A stretch of DNA of 35,758 nucleotides, taken from Lachnospiraceae bacterium. GTDB taxonomy: Bacteria > Bacillota > Clostridia > Lachnospirales > Lachnospiraceae. Position numbers and translations under genes: made by a program. The stretch spans positions 1-35,758 of the forward strand of contig QOUV01000019.1 of the NCBI GenBank assembly GCA_003862155.1, written 5' to 3'. Shown piece after piece: positions 15,589 to 24,084 of the stretch (position 1 is the first letter of the stretch; every line of letters begins with the position of its first letter). The notes below the pieces were generated by a model, which had not been told where the DNA came from, ran no database searches, and saw nothing but the letters and a program-made list of their open reading frames with translations.

Positions 15589-17712
15589 ATGAACGAAAAG
15601 AGAAAGTTAGAAGTACTCGCACCGGCAGGGGACTTAAAGACCTTGAAGGCCGCCCTTGTGGCAGGAGCCGATGCAGTATATTTTGGCGGAGAGATGTTCG
15701 GGGCGAGAGCCTATGCTCACAATTTTTCACTTGCAGATGCCGAAGCGGGGATCAGTTTCGCCCATGCCCGCGGCAAACGCACTTATCTTACTGTAAACAC
15801 CCTACTGAAAACCAAAGAGATCGAAGATAAGGTCTATGATTATCTGAAAGACTACTACAATGCCGGAATAGACGGCGTTTTAGTCCAGGATATCGGGCTG
15901 ATGCAGCTTATCAGGGCTTATTTCCCAGAGCTGCGGCTTCATATCTCTACACAGGCGAGCGTCACATCCATCTACGGCGCCCGTTTCTTCAAGAACCTCG
16001 GTGCCAAAAGAATAGTTCTCGCAAGGGAGCTGTCTCTTTCTGAGATAAAAAATATCCACGATAACTGTGATATCGAGCTCGAGTGTTTCGCGCACGGAGC
16101 TCTGTGCATGTCTTACTCAGGCCAGTGCCTTATGAGTTCGATGATCGGTGGCCGAAGTGGAAACCGCGGCAGATGCGCTCAGCCGTGCAGGAAATGCTAT
16201 GAACTCGAAGGAGCCGAAAACAGCCTCAATGGAGATTACCCTCTAAGTCTTAAAGACCTCTGTACGATCGAAGATGTAAAGGCGCTCTACGATGCAGGAG
16301 CCATGTCTTTAAAGATCGAGGGCCGTATGAAGTCACCTGAGTATGTCGCAATGGCTTCATCTATGTACAGATGGGCCGCAGATTACGCGGAGTCAGGCTG
16401 CCTTCCAGAAAAAAAGGAACTCTCAGCCGTTAAGACTAAGCTTATTGCTGCAGGAACCCGCGGAGGAAGTACCGATAAATACCTCTATTCTCACAACGAC
16501 TCCGATATGGTAAGCATTACGGATTCATCTTTCAGATCATCCCAGGTGCCTGATACGCTCCCGAAAGAAAAGACCAGAGAGGTCATCGGAGTTCTCACCG
16601 CCAGAATCGGTAAGCCGATCAGACTCACCATAGAAAACGATGAAAGTAAAGTAACCGTGGCTGGTCCTGTCACAGAACGGGCCAGAAAGCCAAAAGACAT
16701 AGCCGAAGAACTTACAGAAAAAATAAGCCGTACCGGAGATGGCAGGATCGACATAGGTAATGTAATCCTCGATATAGATAAAGATGCCTTCATTCCGGTA
16801 GGTGTCGTAAAAGACCTGAGAAGAAAGGCTGTCTTTGAATTTTTAGGCGGTGTAAATGTAAAACGTGGCGAATGCCTCCCGTTTAAGCCACTTGAAGACA
16901 GATATCATAAAAATAGGGAATCGGATCAGATCCTTATTACCTGTATCAGTAAGGAGCAGCTTGAAGCCGTTGGTGATTTTGACGCCGGAGATTTTTCTGT
17001 TATAATTGCTATAAACTATGAGCTCTACAGACGCCTTCCAGCCAGATATTTCAAAGGAAAAGGCTTTTGGCTCTGCCTGCCGGATATTTTGAGATTCGAT
17101 AGGGATTTTTCAATCGATGACGACGAAGTAAGGCGCATCTTTGATGGAGTGATCGTACAGACTTACGACGAGATAGAGTACGTAAAAGAGCGCCTTTCCG
17201 GTATGCCTTTTATCACCGATACAAGGATATACTCCTGGTCCGACAGAAGCAGGAAATCTATTATGTCAGACGGGCCAGAGTTTATCTCAGCTCCTATAGA
17301 GCTGAACCAGAAGGAGCTAAAGCACTTAGACAACAGCTCATCTATATTAAGCATTTACGGCAGGACTCCAGTCATGTACACATCTGCCTGCCAGCACAAA
17401 AATGCCGACGGCTGCGACAGAAGACAGACTTTGCTTTTCCTTAAAGACGAGAGAAAAGCCGGGTTTCCTGTAATAAACTACTGCAGTTTCTGTACGAACG
17501 TAGTGTACAACAGCGTACCGACTTCCCTTCTGCCTTATGTGCATGACATTTTATCCATGGGATTTGCAGGAGTGCGGTTCGATTTTACGACAGAAAACGC
17601 GAAACAGGTTAAAGAAGTTTTAAACATTTTTATAAAAAATATTTACGAAAGTGCCAGAGCAGACGTCTCATATGACGTCACGAGAGGGCATTTTCACAGA
17701 GGAGCAGAGTAG
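15589..17712 (+). CDS. U32-family peptidase/tRNA-rRNA hydroxylase-like protein with DUF3656
   Basis: A 707-residue protein with the U32 core LEVLAPAGDLKTLKAALVAGADAVYFGG at the N-terminus and the cysteine-rich signature CFAHGALCMSYSGQCLMSS-(x)-GNRGRCAQPCRKCY, followed by the DUF3656 insert (about 370-500). Characterised members (RlhA, TrhP) hydroxylate 23S rRNA or tRNA and hold an Fe-S cluster through these Cys; older names call the family collagenase-like proteases. The long two-copy DUF3656 type is typical of Clostridia. It follows zapA by four bases and its stop overlaps the next GTG start, so it is part of the same operon. Confidence 0.9.
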   Translation: MNEKRKLEVLAPAGDLKTLKAALVAGADAVYFGGEMFGARAYAHNFSLADAEAGISFAHARGKRTYLTVNTLLKTKEIEDKVYDYLKDYYNAGIDGVLVQDIGLMQLIRAYFPELRLHISTQASVTSIYGARFFKNLGAKRIVLARELSLSEIKNIHDNCDIELECFAHGALCMSYSGQCLMSSMIGGRSGNRGRCAQPCRKCYELEGAENSLNGDYPLSLKDLCTIEDVKALYDAGAMSLKIEGRMKSPEYVAMASSMYRWAADYAESGCLPEKKELSAVKTKLIAAGTRGGSTDKYLYSHNDSDMVSITDSSFRSSQVPDTLPKEKTREVIGVLTARIGKPIRLTIENDESKVTVAGPVTERARKPKDIAEELTEKISRTGDGRIDIGNVILDIDKDAFIPVGVVKDLRRKAVFEFLGGVNVKRGECLPFKPLEDRYHKNRESDQILITCISKEQLEAVGDFDAGDFSVIIAINYELYRRLPARYFKGKGFWLCLPDILRFDRDFSIDDDEVRRIFDGVIVQTYDEIEYVKERLSGMPFITDTRIYSWSDRSRKSIMSDGPEFISAPIELNQKELKHLDNSSSILSIYGRTPVMYTSACQHKNADGCDRRQTLLFLKDERKAGFPVINYCSFCTNVVYNSVPTSLLPYVHDILSMGFAGVRFDFTTENAKQVKEVLNIFIKNIYESARADVSYDVTRGHFHRGAE

Positions 17713-19106
17713 TGCTGCATTTAGTTACAGAAATATCCAGACTGACATTTATCGTCATTTTTGCGGTCTATACATACGACTGTTTTGCCGCATTAAAGCG
17801 CCATACATCTGAGAAAAGAGAAAAAAGGCTTTACTCTCAGCAGACATCGATGATCTATCTTTTCCTGATAAACGGGAATCTGCTGCTGTTTTTTAACAAC
17901 AGTGATACGAAGATATTTGCGATGGGCCTGGCGGAGATTGTCTTTGTAACGATCGCCATGATAATCTACAAGAAGATCTACGAGATGGCTTCCCCGGCAG
18001 TCGTAAACAACATGTGCATGCTTTTATCGATTGGATTTATCATGCTTACAAGGCTGAACCAGGCTAAGGCACTTCGGCAGCTTCTGTTTGCCTGCATCGC
18101 CCTTATAATAACCTGCTTTGTACCGCTTTTTCTTGGAAATGTAAAGCTGATAAAAAGCTTAAAGCTCTTTTACATAGTTGCAGGCATCCTGCTGTTAGCG
18201 GTCGTTGCAGCTGTCGGAGCTACCACTTACGGTGCAAAGATAAATATCCAGATCGGAAGCATTGCTATCCAGCCATCCGAATTCGTAAAGATACTGATGG
18301 TCCTTTTTATAGCATGCATGCTGACGAACGATATCTCTAGAAAGCAGGTATTTAAGACAGTAGTTCTCTGCTGCCTTATGATCTTAATCCTGGCCTACTC
18401 TAAGGACCTGGGAAACGCGATGATATTTTTCCTTACGCTCCTTGTTATGATATACGCTGCAACGCAGAAGCCTTCGTACCTGCTCTATGGCGTTCTTCTT
18501 TTCGCAGCAGCGGCAGTTTTAGGATATTTTGCATTCAGCCATGTAAGGACAAGAGTCACAGCCTGGAAGGATCCGCTTTCTGTGGTAAATTCAGCAGGCT
18601 ACCAGATCTGCCAGTCGCTTTTTGCTATAGGCTCCGGCGGATGGTTTGGAACAGGCCTCTACCAGGGAATGCCTAAGAGGATACCGGTAGTTGATACCGA
18701 CTTTATTTTCTCGGCTATCTCAGAGGAGCTCGGCGGACTCTTTGCTCTGTGCCTTATATTTATATGCATAGCAAATTTCCTTATGATGTTTAATATAGCC
18801 TTAAAGATCAACAACAGATTCTACAAACTGATAGCCCTTGGGCTCGGTTCGCTCTACGCTTCGCAGGTGTTTACGACCTTAGGCGGAGTCACAAAGTTCA
18901 TCCCATCGACAGGTGTAACACTGCCGCTTATCAGTTACGGCGGAAGCTCCCTGATGGCTACGATGCTTTTGTTTGCGATGGTTGAAGGACTTTATCAGTA
19001 CAGAGGAGTCAAAGAAGAGACAGATGAGACACAAAACTACGAGGACACATACAGACGGCAGATGGAAAACGAACGCAGCGGGCAGGATGGAAGCTGGCGC
19101 AGGTGA
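17712..19106 (+). CDS. FtsW/RodA/SpoVE-family peptidoglycan glycosyltransferase
   Basis: A 464-residue integral membrane SEDS protein that polymerises lipid II. The SEDS signatures are IQPSEFVKILMVLF, SKDLGNAMIFFLTLLVM, an FIFSAISEELG loop, and LPLISYGGSSLMATM near the end. There are about 12 membrane segments, with an N-terminal block of extra helices before the core domain, as in Lachnospiraceae RodA/FtsW paralogues. The start is GTG 17712, overlapping the previous stop codon by one base. It is immediately followed by a class B PBP, its expected transpeptidase partner. I cannot tell FtsW from RodA or SpoVE by sequence alone. Confidence 0.92.
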   Translation: MLHLVTEISRLTFIVIFAVYTYDCFAALKRHTSEKREKRLYSQQTSMIYLFLINGNLLLFFNNSDTKIFAMGLAEIVFVTIAMIIYKKIYEMASPAVVNNMCMLLSIGFIMLTRLNQAKALRQLLFACIALIITCFVPLFLGNVKLIKSLKLFYIVAGILLLAVVAAVGATTYGAKINIQIGSIAIQPSEFVKILMVLFIACMLTNDISRKQVFKTVVLCCLMILILAYSKDLGNAMIFFLTLLVMIYAATQKPSYLLYGVLLFAAAAVLGYFAFSHVRTRVTAWKDPLSVVNSAGYQICQSLFAIGSGGWFGTGLYQGMPKRIPVVDTDFIFSAISEELGGLFALCLIFICIANFLMMFNIALKINNRFYKLIALGLGSLYASQVFTTLGGVTKFIPSTGVTLPLISYGGSSLMATMLLFAMVEGLYQYRGVKEETDETQNYEDTYRRQMENERSGQDGSWRR

Positions 19107-20514
19107 TAACAAAAATAAGCGCCATACCTTAAATGTCGAGACTTCGGTCATTGCATACGTTTTTCTGGCACTTTTTCTGGCGCTGACCGCCTATTTCGTA
19201 TATTTTATGGTGTTTAAGAGCGAGGACTTCATAAATAATCCCGCAAACCCGAGAGTAAAAGGCTTTGAAAAGCTCGTAACAAGAGGAGAGATAAAAGCCG
19301 CCGACGGGACGATCCTGGCACAGACTGTAACAAGCAACGGAAAGGAAGTCAGACAGTACCCGAAGGGCCGGGAATATGCCCATGTCGTGGGATACAATAC
19401 AAACGGCATGAGCGGAATCGAATCCGACGCAAGCTTCTATATGCTTCGTACCCACTCATTTCTTTTGAACCGGGTAGTAAATGACCTCAAGGGTGAGAAA
19501 AATCCCGGAGACAATGTAGTGACTACGATCGATTCGAAGCTTCAGAGCAGGGCATACTACGGAATGGGCCAATACCACGGCGCTGTCGTTGCGATAGACT
19601 GCAATACAGGCGGCATCCTCTCAATGGTATCAAAGCCTGATTTTGAACCGGGATCTGTCACAGCGAACTGGAAGAGCCTGACCACAAGTCAGGATTCTGT
19701 CCTTATAAACCGTGCGACTCAGGGACTTTACCCGCCCGGATCTACTTTTAAAGTTATTACAGTGCTATCTTATTTAAAAAATGGCGGAAAGCTCACTGAC
19801 ACTTTCGACTGCCGCGGATCATACACCCAGGACGGGTACACGATCCACTGTTTCGACGGAGAAGTTCACGGGCACCAGACATTAAGCCAGGCATTTGCGA
19901 ACTCCTGCAACGTGGCTTTTTCTCAGATCGGGCTTTCGCTTCCGAAAGGAGCCCTGAAGCGTACTGCCGAGCAGTTTTTGATAAATAAATCGATACCGTC
20001 CAAGATTTCAAATATAAATAAGAGCCGGTTCACATTGAAAAATTCTGACCCGAAGGCTCTTGTGATGCAGACCTCTATCGGTCAGGGAAATACCCTTGTA
20101 ACCCCGCTTCAGATGGCTTCTATCTGTGAGGCTATAGCAAATAACGGGACTTTGAAAGCTCCTTTTGTTGTAGATCACATTGAAAATGACAGCGGAAGAC
20201 TTGTTCGAAAGTTTGACACCCAGTCCCAGAAGCTCTGCAGTGCAAAAGATGCCTCCACACTTAAAAATCTGATGCGCTATGTGGTAACGAACGGCACCGG
20301 GCGCGTTGTGAATACATCTTCCTACACGGCATACGGAAAGACCGGAACGGCCGAGTTCTCTTCGAACAAGCGTGAGGCTCACTCCTGGTTTATCGGATTT
20401 GCACAAAAAGGCAGGAAAAAAATAGCTGTTGCTGTTATAATGGAGAAGGGCGGAGCAGGTTCTTCACACGCCGCTCCACTGGCAAAGAGTCTGTTTGACA
20501 CATATTTAAGGTAA
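19087..20514 (+). CDS. Class B penicillin-binding protein (transpeptidase)
   Basis: From ATG 19087 the protein has 475 residues. One N-terminal membrane anchor (VIAYVFLALFLALTAYFVYF) is followed by a short pedestal domain and a transpeptidase domain with all three active-site motifs: Ser219-T-F-Lys222, Ser273-C-Asn275 and Lys418-T-Gly420. It is short for a PBP2/FtsI and resembles PbpA-type proteins paired with a SEDS protein. The open frame reaches 18973, but that would overlap the preceding gene by 134 bases; ATG 19087 overlaps by 20. It crosslinks peptidoglycan made by the upstream polymerase. Confidence 0.93.
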   Translation: MEAGAGDNKNKRHTLNVETSVIAYVFLALFLALTAYFVYFMVFKSEDFINNPANPRVKGFEKLVTRGEIKAADGTILAQTVTSNGKEVRQYPKGREYAHVVGYNTNGMSGIESDASFYMLRTHSFLLNRVVNDLKGEKNPGDNVVTTIDSKLQSRAYYGMGQYHGAVVAIDCNTGGILSMVSKPDFEPGSVTANWKSLTTSQDSVLINRATQGLYPPGSTFKVITVLSYLKNGGKLTDTFDCRGSYTQDGYTIHCFDGEVHGHQTLSQAFANSCNVAFSQIGLSLPKGALKRTAEQFLINKSIPSKISNINKSRFTLKNSDPKALVMQTSIGQGNTLVTPLQMASICEAIANNGTLKAPFVVDHIENDSGRLVRKFDTQSQKLCSAKDASTLKNLMRYVVTNGTGRVVNTSSYTAYGKTGTAEFSSNKREAHSWFIGFAQKGRKKIAVAVIMEKGGAGSSHAAPLAKSLFDTYLR

Positions 20515-20517
20515 AAA

Positions 20518-21117
20518 ATGGTATTTAAGATCATACTTACGATTCTGCTTGTAATCGCAGCTTTCTTAGTGTATCTTATATTTGTGCCGATAGCGTTCGG
20601 GGTCAGAGGAAGTTTTGACGACGAGTATTTCAAGGCCTTTCTCCACGATCCGCTTCGGTTGATAAATCTAAGATTTGACACCTCATCCGATCCCGGATTT
20701 TCCCTCCGTATCTTTTATTTTATAAAGATTGGGGGCAAAAAAGAGGAGAAGGAAGAGAAGTCTGAGAAGAAAAAGCAGAAGAAAGCGAAAGAAAAGCCAC
20801 GGGACAGAAAGAAAAAGCTCCTGGACTTCATCAAAAAAAGAATTAAGGCCATAATCACAAACGCAGGAGCTCTGCTTAAGCACTGCCGCATCCACATAGA
20901 CGACTGCGATGTGAGCTTTTCTACAGGAGAGCCCGATACGACCGCTATGATCTACGGAGTGCTTTCGGCGCTTCCGTTTATGTATGGCAAAAGTACGAAG
21001 TTAGATTGTGATCTGATGAGTGACGACGCCTTTTTAAGGGGACATATCGGCGCCAGAGGGCATGTAAATGTCCTCCTCGTGATTATTTACGTTCTTAAGA
21101 TTGTTTTTGCGAAGTAA
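20518..21117 (+). CDS. DUF2953 (YtfI-like) membrane-anchored protein
   Basis: A 199-residue protein with an N-terminal membrane segment (IILTILLVIAAFLVYLIFVP), a strand region (GVRGSFDDEYFKAFL), a very basic/acidic linker (GGKKEEKEEKSEKKKQKKAKEKP) and a C-terminal part with CDVSFSTGEPDTTAMIYGVLSAL. In Bacillus and Clostridia a DUF2953 protein lies next to GerW/YtfJ, as here; the position supports the call. Function is unknown, possibly linked to spore formation. It begins three bases after the PBP stop codon. Confidence 0.8.
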   Translation: MVFKIILTILLVIAAFLVYLIFVPIAFGVRGSFDDEYFKAFLHDPLRLINLRFDTSSDPGFSLRIFYFIKIGGKKEEKEEKSEKKKQKKAKEKPRDRKKKLLDFIKKRIKAIITNAGALLKHCRIHIDDCDVSFSTGEPDTTAMIYGVLSALPFMYGKSTKLDCDLMSDDAFLRGHIGARGHVNVLLVIIYVLKIVFAK

Positions 21118-21149
21118 AGGCTGCCAGATTTTTTAAAGGAGAAGGAAAA

Positions 21150-21578
21150 ATGACCAGAGACACTTTTGAAAACACAGTAAAATCTCTCCTCGATGGGATG
21201 AGTTCCAATTTTTCGTCAAAGTCTGTCGTAGGAGATCCTGTACAGGTCGGTGATACGACGATCATCCCGCTCGTAAATATTTCTATCGGTATGATAAGCG
21301 GATCATTCAACGGCGAGAAGAATTCAAACAGCGCCGGCGGAATCGGTGTCAAGGCTAAGCCTCAGTCAGTTCTTGTGATAAAGAACGGTTCTGTTCGAAT
21401 GATGGATATCGGCACCAGAAGTGGAATGGAAAAGCTATTAGATCTTATCCCGGATTTTATCGACCTCTTCAAGGGAAAGAAGTCTGAGGATAAAGCTGAG
21501 GACAAGGAAGCCAGGGAAGCTGCGAAGGAAGAAGTGGAAGAGAGAGTTAAGAAGTCTGCCGAAGATGCCAACAACTAA
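21150..21578 (+). CDS. GerW family sporulation protein (YtfJ-like)
   Basis: A 142-residue GerW/YtfJ protein. The conserved core is GDPVQVGDTTIIPLVNISIGMISG, then GGIGVKAKPQSVLVIKNGSVRMM, ending in a coiled, charged tail rich in Lys and Glu. In Bacillus subtilis the homologue is made in the forespore and affects germination; the family also exists in organisms without known spores. AAAGGAGAAGG precedes ATG 21150. It ends the zapA-to-gerW run and is followed by an intrinsic terminator. Confidence 0.93.
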   Translation: MTRDTFENTVKSLLDGMSSNFSSKSVVGDPVQVGDTTIIPLVNISIGMISGSFNGEKNSNSAGGIGVKAKPQSVLVIKNGSVRMMDIGTRSGMEKLLDLIPDFIDLFKGKKSEDKAEDKEAREAAKEEVEERVKKSAEDANN

Positions 21579-21610
21579 AAATGAGCGGTGCTGTAAAACA
21601 CCGCTCATTT
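21579..21610 (+). terminator. Terminator after gerW
   Basis: AAATGAGCGGTG 21579-21590 pairs perfectly with CACCGCTCATTT 21599-21610 around an 8-base loop; the T's of the right arm serve as the U-tract. Confidence 0.85.
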
Positions 21611-21626
21611 ATCACGTGTAAAGAGA

Positions 21627-21650
21627 AAGAGCTGTCCGAAGACAGCTCTT
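21627..21650 (-). terminator. Terminator of rpmB
   Basis: A 10-bp stem, AAGAGCTGTC with GACAGCTCTT, read on the minus strand with a UUCG tetraloop and followed by TTCTCTTT. It lies 10 bases beyond the rpmB stop codon and abuts the gerW terminator. Confidence 0.85.
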
Positions 21651-21660
21651 TATGCTTTAA

Positions 21661-21846
21661 TTATGCTCTCTCAACAGCGCCTGAACGAAGACAGGAAGTG
21701 CAGACGTATAATCTCTTAGGAGTACCGTTAACGATACATTTAACTGACTTAACGTTTGATTTCCAAATCCTGTTAGCTCTTCTATGAGAATGGCTCACCT
21801 TGTTACCATAGTGAGCGCCTTTTCCGCAAATAGCACACTTTGCCAT
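21661..21846 (-). CDS. rpmB: 50S ribosomal protein L28
   Basis: A 61-residue protein with the L28 pattern MAKCAICGKGAHYGNKVSHS, then RRANRIWKSNV and KRLYVCTSCLRSGAV. Two CxxC pairs (Cys4/Cys7 and the later CTSC) indicate the zinc-binding form. AGGAGGTG precedes the start on the minus strand. It is a single-gene unit with its own promoter and terminator, facing gerW and divergent from the Asp23 gene. Confidence 0.98.
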   Translation of the reverse strand: MAKCAICGKGAHYGNKVSHSHRRANRIWKSNVKSVKCIVNGTPKRLYVCTSCLRSGAVERA

Positions 21847-21912
21847 ACCAAAGCACCTCCTATCTCTAATAGAATAATCTGAACAAATGCCTTTTCACGA
21901 CACAACTATTGT

Positions 21913-21941
21913 ATTTTACCAAAACATTATATAAAATGCAA
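21913..21941 (-). promoter_or_regulatory. Promoter of rpmB
   Basis: On the minus strand TTGCAT (21936-21941) and TAAAAT (21913-21918) are 17 bases apart, about 65 bases upstream of the rpmB start. Confidence 0.65.
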
Positions 21942-21953
21942 GCTTTTTTTCTG

Positions 21954-21982
21954 TTGTATTTTATTTTATTTTTAGGTATAAT
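21954..21982 (+). promoter_or_regulatory. Promoter of the Asp23-FakA-recG operon
   Basis: TTGTAT 21954-21959 and TATAAT 21977-21982 are spaced by 17 bases; the first gene starts 55 bases after the -10 box. Confidence 0.7.
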
Positions 21983-22037
21983 TAAGACAAATTGCTAAGA
22001 AACCATGTATTTTTTTTATTAATAAATGGAGGATTTT

Positions 22038-22403
22038 ATGCAGACACAGGGTCAGATGGAGAATGATCTCGGGAAGGTCATTATCGACACCGATGTCATT
22101 GCCACATACGCAGGATCCGTAGCCGTTGAGTGCTTCGGTATCGTAGGCATGGCAGCAGTGAATATGAAGGATGGTCTTGTCAAGCTTCTGAAGAAGGAGT
22201 ATCTCGGCCACGGCATTCAGGTACACTACAATGATGACAGCAGCATTTCACTTGACTTTCACTGTATCGTAAGCTACGGCGTTTCTATTTCCGCAGTAGC
22301 ATCGAATCTCAGGGAGACTGTGAAGTACAAGGTCGAAGAGTTCACAGGTTTGACAGTTGACAGTATAAATGTTTACGTCGAAGGCGTACGCGTCATTGAC
22401 TAA
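22038..22403 (+). CDS. Asp23/Gls24 family protein (YloU-like)
   Basis: A 121-residue alkaline-shock-type protein with the family order IDTDVIATYAGSVAVECFGIVGM, then DFHCIVSYGVSISAVASNLRETVKYKVEEFTGLTVDSINVYVEGVRV given here only in outline. GGAGG at 22028-22032 gives ATG 22038; an earlier ATG at 22026 overlaps the ribosome site. YloU precedes the FakA-like YloV in most Firmicutes, as here. Its exact role is unknown, with proposed links to the envelope and fatty acid metabolism. Confidence 0.92.
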   Translation: MQTQGQMENDLGKVIIDTDVIATYAGSVAVECFGIVGMAAVNMKDGLVKLLKKEYLGHGIQVHYNDDSSISLDFHCIVSYGVSISAVASNLRETVKYKVEEFTGLTVDSINVYVEGVRVID

Positions 22404-22413
22404 GGAGGACACA

Positions 22414-24084
22414 TTGGCAGTTAATTCTATAGATGCGGCCCTTATCTCCAAAATGTTTCTGGCAGGCGCCCGCTATCTTGAAAATCAGAAGGACCATATA
22501 AACGAACTTAACGTATTCCCGGTACCGGATGGTGATACCGGAACGAACATGACAGCGACTATCATGTCTGCAGCCAAGGCTGTAAGCGATTTAATAAAGC
22601 CTGACATGAAGAGTCTCTCCAAGGCCATGTCATCCGGCTCCCTGAGAGGTGCCAGAGGTAACTCAGGTGTCATCCTTTCCCAGCTTATCAGAGGCTTTAC
22701 TAAGGTCATGAGAAATGTTGACGTTATCGACGCAGAGTCTCTGACCGAAGGATTGCAGAAGGCCACAGAGACCGCATACAGAGCAGTTATGAAGCCGAAG
22801 GAAGGCACTATTCTCACAGTTGCGAAGGCTGCAAGTGATGCCTGTGCCGACGCTGCTGTCGAGACAGATGACCTCATAGAGATCGGAGGAAAGGTTGTAG
22901 AAGCAGCTACAGCAGCTCTTGAATCCACACCTGAGCTCCTTCCTGTTTTAAAAGAGGCTGGAGTAGTAGATTCAGGTGGTTCAGGGCTTCTCGAAGTCTT
23001 AAAGGGTGCCTACGACTACCTCTGCGGCAAGGATATCGATATCACTATCGAAGAGGAGAAGCCTGACGAGGAAGAGATCGAAGAAGAGGAGAAAGTCAAA
23101 TTCACTTACCGCGTTTCGTTCTCACTGAAAGCCCCGGAGAATTTTGCTACAGGAGTAGATGCTGACCTTACTGAGTACCTCTCTGGCATTGGTGACGATG
23201 TAAAGCTCTCAGCCGATTCCCGTACCATGCAGATCTCTCTTCTTACGAACGTACCGGGCAAGGCATTAAATCACTCCTTGAAGCTTGGTGACGCCTACGA
23301 CATCCATATCACGAATATAAAGCTCGACGGAAAGGCTCCTGCAGCAGAAACAGCTGAGCCAGCTGCCACAGCTGAGAATTCTGATAAGCCGGCGAAAGAG
23401 CCAGCAGAGGAGGAAACTCCGTTAAAGGAGATCGGTTTCGTCGCCGTCTCCTCTGGTGAAGGACTTGACGAGATCTTTACAGGACTTGGCGCTGACGTAG
23501 TCATCAAGGGCGGCCAGACCATGAATCCTTCTACGAACGATATTTTAGAGGCCGCTGAGAAGGTAAATGCGAAGAACGTCTTCATCCTCCCGAATAATAA
23601 GAACATAGTTCTCGCCGCAAGCCAGGCAGCAGACATTCTTGAGGACAAGAAGGGCATCGTCATTCCGGCGAAGACCATCCCACAGGGCATCACAGCACTT
23701 GTGAACTTCATCCCTGACCAGTCCGTAGAGGAGAACCAGAAGCGGATGACCGAAGAGCTCTCCAAAGTCAAGAGCGGCGAAGTCACCTACGCTGTAAGGG
23801 ATACCTCTGTAGATGGCAAGGCGATAAAAGCCGGTGACTACATGGGAATCACAGATCTCGGAATCAAGGCTGTAAATGAGTCTATCGTAGAGACTTTTAA
23901 AGAAATGCTTAATGACATGGTCGACGACGATTCTGCACTTATTACGATCTATACCGGTGCAGATGCCAGAGAAGCCGAGACTCACGAGATTACAGACATG
24001 ATAAACCAGACATATCCGTCCATCGAGGTCGATGTCCAGAACGGTGGTCAGAACGTATATTATTACATCGTAAGCGTCGAATAA
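22414..24084 (+). CDS. DAK2/DegV-type protein, FakA (YloV)-like fatty acid kinase subunit
   Basis: A 556-residue protein. The N-terminal DhaL/DAK2 domain has the Mg-ATP motif NVFPVPDGDTGTNM and SGSLRGARGNSGVILSQL. After an acidic linker and an Ala/Glu/Pro-rich linker, a C-terminal FakA domain (IGFVAVSSGEGLDEIF, IKGGQTMNPST, FILPNNKNI) follows. FakA phosphorylates fatty acids bound by FakB proteins; no fakB is in this window. The start is TTG 22414: AAGGAGG at 22402-22408 fits it, while the open frame to 22369 overlaps the previous gene and lacks such a site. The TAA stop shares its last A with the recG ATG. Confidence 0.9.
   Translation: MAVNSIDAALISKMFLAGARYLENQKDHINELNVFPVPDGDTGTNMTATIMSAAKAVSDLIKPDMKSLSKAMSSGSLRGARGNSGVILSQLIRGFTKVMRNVDVIDAESLTEGLQKATETAYRAVMKPKEGTILTVAKAASDACADAAVETDDLIEIGGKVVEAATAALESTPELLPVLKEAGVVDSGGSGLLEVLKGAYDYLCGKDIDITIEEEKPDEEEIEEEEKVKFTYRVSFSLKAPENFATGVDADLTEYLSGIGDDVKLSADSRTMQISLLTNVPGKALNHSLKLGDAYDIHITNIKLDGKAPAAETAEPAATAENSDKPAKEPAEEETPLKEIGFVAVSSGEGLDEIFTGLGADVVIKGGQTMNPSTNDILEAAEKVNAKNVFILPNNKNIVLAASQAADILEDKKGIVIPAKTIPQGITALVNFIPDQSVEENQKRMTEELSKVKSGEVTYAVRDTSVDGKAIKAGDYMGITDLGIKAVNESIVETFKEMLNDMVDDDSALITIYTGADAREAETHEITDMINQTYPSIEVDVQNGGQNVYYYIVSVE

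Noticed and set aside
18973-19086. Upstream start for the class B PBP
   Set aside because: It would overlap the FtsW/RodA gene by 134 bases and add a hydrophilic stretch before the membrane anchor.
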